Assembly: GCA_003158495.1 (NCBI GenBank)
Contig: PMJT01000031.1
Coordinates: 13,385 to 19,898, forward strand
DNA length: 6,514 nucleotides
Direction: 5' to 3'
Source of the DNA: Chloroflexota bacterium
Lineage (GTDB): Bacteria > Chloroflexota > Limnocylindria > Limnocylindrales > CSP1-4
Part shown: piece by piece, positions 5,393-6,514 of the stretch
Numbering within the stretch: position 1 is the stretch's first letter
How the letters are laid out: each line of letters begins with the position of its first letter
Notes under the pieces: model-generated
What the model saw: only the letters and a program-made list of their open reading frames with translations
Database searches by the model: none
What the model was told of the DNA's origin: nothing
Program-made: the position numbers and the translations under genes

Positions 5393-5974
5393 ATGTCTAC
5401 AGCATATTCGAAGTCCGACCAACCAGGGCCTGACGGTTTCGCCCCACCGGCTCCCGAGACGACCGCCGGCGCCGGCCCTGTCAATCCGATCTTTCCGAAC
5501 GGATCGGGCGACCCTGCTTCACCGGAGGCGCTGGCGGCCACCGCCACTACCTTCGTCGGCGCCTTCGAGCGATGGGCGAGCCGGAAGGCGGCCCTTGCCG
5601 GAGCGAGCGTCCCGCGGCTCCGCCTGCTGAACGCCGTCCACTGCCGCGGCCCGCAGAAGATGGCCGACCTCGCCGATGCGCTGGCCGTCACGCCGCGCAA
5701 CGTCACGGCGCTTGTCGATGGGCTGGAGTCCGACGGGCTCGTCCGACGCGTCCCCCACTCGACGGACCGGCGCGTCACGCTCGTCGAGCTGACCGACGCG
5801 TCCGACCGCGTCGCCGAACAGTTCGGAACGTACCAGGCCTCGATCGCGGGCCTCTTCGGCGGCATAACCGCCGAGGAGCGGCAAACCCTCGACCGGCTCC
5901 TCGAGATCCTTCTGATTCGAATGCGCGCCGATGCAACCTGCGCGATAGCCGGCGAGGAAACCCCGAATGCCTGA
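5393..5974 (+). CDS. MarR-family transcriptional regulator
   Basis: A 193-residue DNA-binding regulator. Residues 1-45 are a Pro/Gly/Ala-rich extension longer than usual for the family. The winged helix-turn-helix covers about 73-135: LRLLNAV (76-82), MADLADALAVTPRNVTALVD (90-109) as helix-turn-helix, LESDGLVRRV (111-120), and the wing STDRRVTLVELT (123-134) with the typical D-R pair. The C-terminal helices (about 136-180) would form the dimer interface. C84 lies just before the recognition region and C183 near the end; some MarR proteins sense quinones or oxidants through cysteine, but nothing shows that here. AAGGA at 5379-5383 supports the ATG at 5393. The gene diverges from the LUD gene and overlaps the dioxygenase start by eight bases, so it most likely represses both transcripts and itself. 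Confidence 0.94.
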   Translation: MSTAYSKSDQPGPDGFAPPAPETTAGAGPVNPIFPNGSGDPASPEALAATATTFVGAFERWASRKAALAGASVPRLRLLNAVHCRGPQKMADLADALAVTPRNVTALVDGLESDGLVRRVPHSTDRRVTLVELTDASDRVAEQFGTYQASIAGLFGGITAEERQTLDRLLEILLIRMRADATCAIAGEETPNA

Positions 5975-6514
5975 CGACGACTCGATGCAACCGGTAGAGG
6001 TGCCCGCGACCAACGCCGCCGAAGCCTTGCCCGGCCGGTTCCCCGCCGTCTACCTCGGCCACGGCGCCCCGACTCTGATCGACGATGAACTGTGGCCCGT
6101 GGAATTGGCCGAGTGGGCCGCCGCGCTGCCGCGCCCCAAGTCCATCCTCGTGGTCAGCGCGCACTGGCAGTCGGCGCCGCTGACCCTCGGCGCGGTCAAT
6201 ACCTCGCCGCTCGTTTACGACTTCTACGGCTTCCCGGAGCGCTACTACCGCATCCGCTACGACTCGCCCGCGGCCCCGGAGCTGGCGGCGCGGGTGCAGG
6301 CGATGATGCCGGCCAGCGAACCCGTTTCGCAGCGGGAGCGTGGCCTGGACCACGGCGCATTCGTGCCGCTGCTGATGATGTATCCCGACGCGGACATCCC
6401 GGTACTCCAGATGTCGATGCCGGACCTCTCGCCCCGGCATTTGTTCGAGATCGGCCGGCGGCTCGCACCGCTGCGCGACGAAGGTGTGCTGATCATGGGC
6501 AGCGGCTTCATGAC
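5967..6514 (+). CDS. DODA-type (LigB-like) extradiol ring-cleavage dioxygenase, partial
   Basis: The first 182 residues of a class III extradiol dioxygenase; the frame is open at the window edge, and the family usually runs to about 260 residues. Landmarks are YLGHGAPTL with H32 (29-37), SAHW with H66 (64-67), PLVYDFYGFPERYYRIRY (81-98), DHGAF with H129 (128-132), VLQMSMP (146-152) and GSGFM (178-182), after which the family normally has a His-Asn pair, lost to the cut. In YgiD and plant DODA such histidines bind the metal and act in catalysis; these enzymes open catechol-type rings such as DOPA. The true substrate here is unknown. The ATG lies within the last codons of the MarR gene, with GAGGAAA at 5954-5960, indicating an operon with translational coupling. 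The first 22 residues are poorly conserved, and a start at M7 is an alternative. Confidence 0.9.
   Translation, partial: MPDDDSMQPVEVPATNAAEALPGRFPAVYLGHGAPTLIDDELWPVELAEWAAALPRPKSILVVSAHWQSAPLTLGAVNTSPLVYDFYGFPERYYRIRYDSPAAPELAARVQAMMPASEPVSQRERGLDHGAFVPLLMMYPDADIPVLQMSMPDLSPRHLFEIGRRLAPLRDEGVLIMGSGFM

Overview
This window comes from a high-GC bacterium (my estimate is mid-60s percent G+C, not computed) with clear Shine-Dalgarno sites, GTG as well as ATG starts and tightly packed genes. Actinomycetota or Chloroflexota would fit, but no marker gene settles the taxon. There are nine protein-coding genes, the last one cut by the right edge. I see no tRNA, rRNA, CRISPR array or transposase.

Left part (1-2924): an arsenic-handling region. 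Two small related proteins (32-214 and 361-531) share an N-terminal motif and end in paired cysteines. The second leads an apparent operon with arsM, an arsenite methyltransferase (541-1365), and arsN2, a GNAT acetyltransferase (1362-1793). After a short gap comes an ArsP/DUF318-type permease (1893-2924). The small gene at 361 and the permease gene are each preceded by the same type of inverted repeat: 9-bp arms, 4-bp spacer, core TATATCGAC. One repressor, probably ArsR-like and encoded outside the window, could therefore control both units. The simplest model is that arsenite is methylated by ArsM, trivalent methylated arsenicals leave through the permease, and ArsN2 acetylates an arsenical or related substrate. 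The small cysteine-tailed proteins may bind arsenic(III); that last point is inference.

Middle part (3047-4426): a six-helix membrane protein with a long Pro/Tyr/Gly-rich tail containing YPG heptad repeats. It has no evident link to arsenic. Between it and the convergent LUD gene lies a 13-nt tandem repeat array (4474-4538) that could form alternative hairpins.

Right part (4574-6514): a stand-alone LUD-domain (LutC/YkgG-like) protein on the minus strand is divergent from a MarR-family regulator, which overlaps the start of a DODA-type extradiol dioxygenase. The 165-bp divergent gap carries palindromes that look like regulator binding sites. This group may answer aromatic or quinone compounds, but no ligand can be read from the sequence.
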